Shown here one piece after another: positions 35,443 through 39,434 of a DNA stretch of 39,434 nucleotides. The position numbers and the translations under genes were made by a program. The notes under the pieces were generated by a model. It saw only the letters and a list, made by a program, of their open reading frames with translations, was not told where the DNA came from and ran no database searches. The DNA is from Bacteroidota bacterium (GTDB lineage Bacteria > Bacteroidota > Bacteroidia > Chitinophagales > Saprospiraceae): contig JAHEAR010000031.1 of assembly GCA_024642665.1 (NCBI GenBank), forward strand, positions 1-39,434, given 5' to 3'. Positions within the stretch are counted from its first letter, which is position 1. Each line of letters starts with the position of its first letter.

Positions 35443-36219
35443 ATGATTTTATTCCCAATCGAAAAGAACAAATTATCTCTCCTGAAAAACGCAATCCTTT
35501 TACTTGGCGTAGTAGTCCTCTTCGCCTGTAATTCAGGCCCTAAAATGATCGAAGCGGAAAGCGATGAGACCGCTGCCAGTAGCACTCCGGCTACTGAAAC
35601 TACTCAGGCCACGCACAAAGTTGTGGCGGACGAAGTGTTGCAGACCTCAAAATATACCTACCTCAATGTCTCTGAGGATGGCGTCCAGACCTGGATCGCT
35701 GTACCAAAGACGGAAGCTGTCGTTGGTGAAACATACTACTATCGCGGGGGTTTAAAAAAGACAAACTTTAAGAGTGTAGAACACAATCGTGTTTTTGAAA
35801 CCGTCTATCTGGTTTCAGGGATCAGTACCAGTCCCACGGCTATGGGCGCACCTGCCGGGCATATGCATGCCGGCATGAATACCAACCCGGTATCGACAGA
35901 TCCAAATGTGAAAATTGAGCCTGTCGATGGAGGCATTACCATTGCCGAGCTATTTGAAAACAGGTCCAAATATGATGGTAAGTCCGTTCGCATAAAGGGT
36001 CGATGTGTTAAGCTCAACAATATGATCATGGACAGAAACTGGGTTCATCTGCAGGACGGATCGCTGGATGATCCTGAGCAAAACCTGACGATTACCACGA
36101 CGGAAAATATCCCATTGGGAGCCGTTGTATCGGTGGAAGGTGTCATTAGTTTGAATAAAGATTTTGGTGCCGGCTATCGCTATGATATCATTATGGAAGA
36201 GGCCCATCTGTTACAATAG
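35443..36219 (+). CDS. Lipoprotein with OB-fold-like C-terminal domain
   Basis: A 258-residue lipoprotein. The start is the ATG at 35443, because it leads directly into a lipoprotein signal ending LFAC at C29; an in-frame ATG at 35344 would overlap the barrel gene and put the signal 33 residues inside. A low-complexity Ser/Thr/Ala linker (about 38-58) follows. The first domain (about 60-125) has YTYLNVSEDGVQTWIAVPK, and a Met/His-rich loop lies at 134-145 (MGAPAGHMHAGM). The second, OB-fold-like domain (about 165-255) has KSVRIKGRCVKL and NWVHLQDGS. The loop could bind a metal (inference). Such proteins are often encoded beside multiheme cytochromes. The gene sits between the barrel and CcsBA, so an accessory role in electron transfer or heme delivery is likely. 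Function not established. Confidence 0.8.
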   Translation: MILFPIEKNKLSLLKNAILLLGVVVLFACNSGPKMIEAESDETAASSTPATETTQATHKVVADEVLQTSKYTYLNVSEDGVQTWIAVPKTEAVVGETYYYRGGLKKTNFKSVEHNRVFETVYLVSGISTSPTAMGAPAGHMHAGMNTNPVSTDPNVKIEPVDGGITIAELFENRSKYDGKSVRIKGRCVKLNNMIMDRNWVHLQDGSLDDPEQNLTITTTENIPLGAVVSVEGVISLNKDFGAGYRYDIIMEEAHLLQ

Positions 36220-36263
36220 TGAAAGGAATACACCACTGATCCCGTAACAGGAATAAAAACGAC

Positions 36264-39200
36264 ATGAAAAAATTTTTTGACAAACTCTTTTCTACCACGG
36301 CAGGTGGATTTTATCTGATTCTTTTTGCCGCGGCGATTGGAGTGGCCACCTTTATAGAAAACGATTTTGGGACGAGTGCTGCTCAAAAAGTAGTTTTTAA
36401 AGCGCGATGGTTTGAAGTGCTTTTGGTTTTGTTTGGTATCTGCATTCTGATGAACATCATTCGCTTTCGGATGATCAAACAAAAAAAATATGCCACCGCC
36501 CTTTTTCATTTTTCCGTTCTGATCATTTTACTGGGCGCAGGCGTCACACGCTACTTTAGCTTTGAGGGGGTCATGCATATTCGCGAAGACCTTACGTCGA
36601 ATGAAATTATTTCCTCTGAAACATTTCTTGTTTTTGAAGCCAACCAGGATGGGAAGACCTATCGGTTTGACGAGCAGGTGCTCTTTGCGAGTCTGGGAAA
36701 AAATCATTTTAAAGAAACCTATCAGATCGGCAAAGACGTCATTGATGTCGAGCTCGATGATTTTCTTCCCAATCCGGCAACGGTATTTGAGCCGGATGCA
36801 AATGGTGAGCCTATTATTAAAGTGGTGGTCGCGGGAAGCGGTGGCAGAGAAGAATATTATTTACGACAAGGCGAGCTGAAAAATTACAGAGGCACCTGGT
36901 TTAATTTTGGCAACCCGGAACAACCTCAAGCGGTCAACATATATTATCGCAACGATTCCCTTGTGTTTAGTACACCGGAAGTTTTGACACAACTGGTGAT
37001 GGCTACGCAAACAACCGACACCATATATCCCGGGGCTTACTATCCACTTCGCGTTCGATCGTTGTATTCCAATGAAGGAATCAATTTTGTCATCGGAGAG
37101 TTTAGTCCTGCAGCACATCTCGTATTAAAGTCCGAGAGTCCTAAAATGAAAAACGAAAGTTTTGCAGCCCTGAAGATGACCGTCAAAATCAACAATGAAC
37201 CGTCGACGATATTTGTCTATGGGAAAAAAGGACTGGAGGGAAAACCGGAAATCGTGTCCGGCGGAAATACGCAGCTCGCGGTTTCCTATGGGTCCAAAAG
37301 AATTCAGTTGCCCTTCTCGCTTAAGCTGAGAGACTTTATCCTGGACAAATATCCGGGTACCAACAGTGCGTCTTCGTATGCGAGTGAGGTGACCTTGATT
37401 GATCCCGAAAAAAATATCAACCGGGAGCAGCGCATCTATATGAACAATATATTGGATCATCGGGGATACCGGTTTTTTCAATCCTCTTTTGATCAGGATG
37501 AGCTGGGTACGGTGTTGAGTGTCAATCATGATTTCTGGGGCACGTGGATATCCTACATTGGGTATATATGCCTGACGCTTGGATTGATCGTCATGTTATT
37601 TACTAAAAACAGCCGTTTCATGAAGCTTTCTGCGCGCTTAAAAGAAATGCGTGTGGCGGATCATACCGGAACGGCATCAAGTATCATATTGTTATTGTTC
37701 TTTTTGCTTCCCGGCAAAACGATGGCGGCGGACCAGCAGGGCAATCCGGTGCATATCCTTCCCGCGGAGCATGCGGAAATTTTTGGAAAAATATTAGTGC
37801 AGGATCAGAAAGGACGGATCAAGCCTATGAATACCATGAGCAGTGAAGTGCTGCGCAAGATTTCCAGAAGAGAGAGTTTGTTTGGTTTAAATGCCGATCA
37901 GGTGATTTTGGGTATGACACTATTTCCGGAGGAGTGGACGGCCCAACCGGTGATCAAAATAGGCACGCAGGAAGAAATTCAGAAACTGCTTTCGGTAGCG
38001 GGAGACTATGCATCATTCAATGATTTTTTTACCGAAGGCGGACAGTATTTGATTCGTGATCAGGTCAGGCGGGCGTATAGTCTGCAACCGATCGACCGAT
38101 CGATGTTTGACAAGGACATCATGAAAATTGATGAGCGTGTCAATATTCTCAACATGGTATTTAGCGGAAGTATGGCGCGCATATATCCGGTGGCGGGTCA
38201 TCCGGAGGACTTGTGGTATACGGCATCCGATGTCTTTCGTGGCAATCAGGAAGTGCCGGTCGCAGACTTTGTCAAAGAATTTTTTCAAAACTATGCGTTT
38301 GCGGTGCAGGCGGCTTTTGAGACCAATAACTGGGCGGAGGCGAAAGCACAGCTGGAAATGCTGGATGGCTATCAGCAGGAAACCGGTGGTGATATACTGA
38401 TTTCCAAAACGAAAGTCAACATGGAAATTCTGCTCAACAAAATGAATGTCTTTTCCCGGTTGAGCAAAACCTATGGATTACTTGGGTTGATCTTTCTAAT
38501 CTTGTTTTTCTCCAAAGCGTTTAAGCCGTCGATGAATATCAAGCGGCCTACGCAAATCGCTTTTTATATTCTGGCGGCATGTTTTGCTGCGCATACATTT
38601 GGTCTGGCCATTCGATGGTATGTATCGGGTCGGGCGCCATGGAGTAATGGCTATGAGTCGATGATCTATATTGGTTTTACGACGGTTCTCGCCGGACTTT
38701 TATTTTCAAGAAAATCATTAGGAGGACTTACGGCGACCAGTATCCTGGCTTCTACGATATTGATGGTGGCCGGACTCAGCTGGCTCGATCCGGAGATCAC
38801 GCCGCTTGTACCGGTGTTGAAATCATATTGGCTGACGATACACGTTTCACTGGAAGCGGGTAGCTATGGATTTTTATTGCTGGGTGCCATTATTGGTCTG
38901 CTCAATCTGGCGCTGATGATCTTTTTGACAAAAGCCAATGAGGAAAGGATATTCAGAACGGTCAAAGAGATGACCTACATCAGTGAGATGACACTCATTG
39001 GTGGGTTGATCATGGTGAGTATCGGTACTTACCTTGGTGGTGTGTGGGCGAATGAATCCTGGGGAAGATACTGGGGTTGGGATGCCAAAGAAACCTGGGC
39101 GTTGGTGACGACGCTGGTCTATGCGTTTATTTTGCACATGCGTTTTATTCCCGGACTGCGCGGACCGTTTGCGTTTAGTGTTGCTTCTTTGTTTGGTTTT

Positions 39201-39380
39201 GCCACCGTGATGATGACCTATCTCGGGGTGAACTATTATCTCTCAGGATTGCATTCCTATGCGGCCGGGGATCCTGTGCCGATTCCGGCGGCGGTGTATT
39301 ATACCGCTGCAGTATTTATAGGCATCAGTGTTTTGGGCTGGTGGAAATATCGGAAGTTTAAGCCGGAGAATAGGGTTTAA
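36264..39380 (+). CDS. CcsBA-type cytochrome c synthase (ResB-CcsA fusion)
   Basis: A 1038-residue membrane protein of cytochrome c maturation system II, which exports heme and joins it to CXXCH motifs in the periplasm. The ResB/Ccs1 part (about 1-465) has N-terminal helices and a large periplasmic domain. A helix lies near 470-485, and a soluble stretch (about 490-735) follows. The CcsA part (about 740-1038) has the heme-handling WWD motif SWGRYWGWDAKETWA (W937, W939 and D940 in the core). Likely heme-ligand histidines lie in LTIHVSLEAGSY and FILHMRF. Fusions of ResB and CcsA are common in Bacteroidota and Epsilonproteobacteria. Being the last gene of a locus encoding 99 heme-c sites, it probably provides the maturation capacity for them. 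A terminator-like hairpin follows the stop. Confidence 0.95.
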   Translation: MKKFFDKLFSTTAGGFYLILFAAAIGVATFIENDFGTSAAQKVVFKARWFEVLLVLFGICILMNIIRFRMIKQKKYATALFHFSVLIILLGAGVTRYFSFEGVMHIREDLTSNEIISSETFLVFEANQDGKTYRFDEQVLFASLGKNHFKETYQIGKDVIDVELDDFLPNPATVFEPDANGEPIIKVVVAGSGGREEYYLRQGELKNYRGTWFNFGNPEQPQAVNIYYRNDSLVFSTPEVLTQLVMATQTTDTIYPGAYYPLRVRSLYSNEGINFVIGEFSPAAHLVLKSESPKMKNESFAALKMTVKINNEPSTIFVYGKKGLEGKPEIVSGGNTQLAVSYGSKRIQLPFSLKLRDFILDKYPGTNSASSYASEVTLIDPEKNINREQRIYMNNILDHRGYRFFQSSFDQDELGTVLSVNHDFWGTWISYIGYICLTLGLIVMLFTKNSRFMKLSARLKEMRVADHTGTASSIILLLFFLLPGKTMAADQQGNPVHILPAEHAEIFGKILVQDQKGRIKPMNTMSSEVLRKISRRESLFGLNADQVILGMTLFPEEWTAQPVIKIGTQEEIQKLLSVAGDYASFNDFFTEGGQYLIRDQVRRAYSLQPIDRSMFDKDIMKIDERVNILNMVFSGSMARIYPVAGHPEDLWYTASDVFRGNQEVPVADFVKEFFQNYAFAVQAAFETNNWAEAKAQLEMLDGYQQETGGDILISKTKVNMEILLNKMNVFSRLSKTYGLLGLIFLILFFSKAFKPSMNIKRPTQIAFYILAACFAAHTFGLAIRWYVSGRAPWSNGYESMIYIGFTTVLAGLLFSRKSLGGLTATSILASTILMVAGLSWLDPEITPLVPVLKSYWLTIHVSLEAGSYGFLLLGAIIGLLNLALMIFLTKANEERIFRTVKEMTYISEMTLIGGLIMVSIGTYLGGVWANESWGRYWGWDAKETWALVTTLVYAFILHMRFIPGLRGPFAFSVASLFGFATVMMTYLGVNYYLSGLHSYAAGDPVPIPAAVYYTAAVFIGISVLGWWKYRKFKPENRV

Positions 39381-39409
39381 TTTTTTCTTGTGCCGGTCAT
39401 GAATGTGCC

Positions 39410-39434
39410 GATGCAAGGAGTTTTCTCCTGCATC
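39410..39434 (+). terminator. Terminator-like hairpin after the ccsBA fusion gene
   Basis: GATGCAAGGAG at 39410-39420 pairs with CTCCTGCATC at 39425-39434 across a TTTT loop, giving ten pairs with one bulged A. It begins 29 bases after the stop codon. The T-run needed for an intrinsic terminator would lie past the window edge, so the call is provisional. Confidence 0.5.

Overview
The window looks like a chromosomal segment of a Bacteroidota bacterium. Inference from: carboxypeptidase-regulatory-like and FN3 surface domains, a beta-propeller (Reg_prop/Y_Y_Y) sensor kinase, signal peptides ending in GQ, lipid A genes, a CcsBA-type cytochrome c maturation fusion, and promoter-like sites of the Bacteroidota TTTG / TAnnTTTG type. 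A Saprospiria- or Chitinophagia-like lineage is plausible but is not shown by the sequence.

Layout. 1-2423 (minus) is the N-terminal part of a large secreted FN3/regulatory-domain protein that runs off the left edge. 2600-6294 (plus) is a LuxR-type response regulator and a propeller sensor kinase. 6385-10715 (minus) holds a POTRA/Omp85-like outer-membrane protein, a CBS protein, a TM2-TPR-SHOCT protein and a GAF-PP2C phosphatase. 10928-15770 (plus) is an envelope block (LptF/G-type permease, lpxK, outer-membrane barrel) followed by rsmA. 15783-20258 (minus) holds a zinc-ribbon protein, an M13 peptidase, an alpha/beta hydrolase and heme A synthase. Two parS-like palindromes lie at 18.26-18.37 kb, and a 500-base AT-rich gap lies at 20.26-20.76 kb. 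20760-22329 holds dtd, a MazG-like protein and a second hydrolase. 22453-23532 is an orphan transhydrogenase alpha-1 subunit.

The outstanding feature is 23836-39380, all on the plus strand and tightly packed. It encodes a diheme cytochrome b-like membrane protein, a membrane-anchored ferredoxin/flavoprotein with permuted domain order, a 23-heme cytochrome c, a 1897-residue cytochrome with 76 CXXCH motifs (four N-terminal hemes plus eight tandem nine-heme modules), an outer-membrane beta-barrel protein, an OB-fold-like lipoprotein, and CcsBA, which attaches heme c. Read together, these could carry electrons from cytoplasmic reductant or quinol, across the inner membrane, through the periplasm and to or through the outer membrane. 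The parts are visible in the sequence. The pathway, its direction and its terminal partner are inference.
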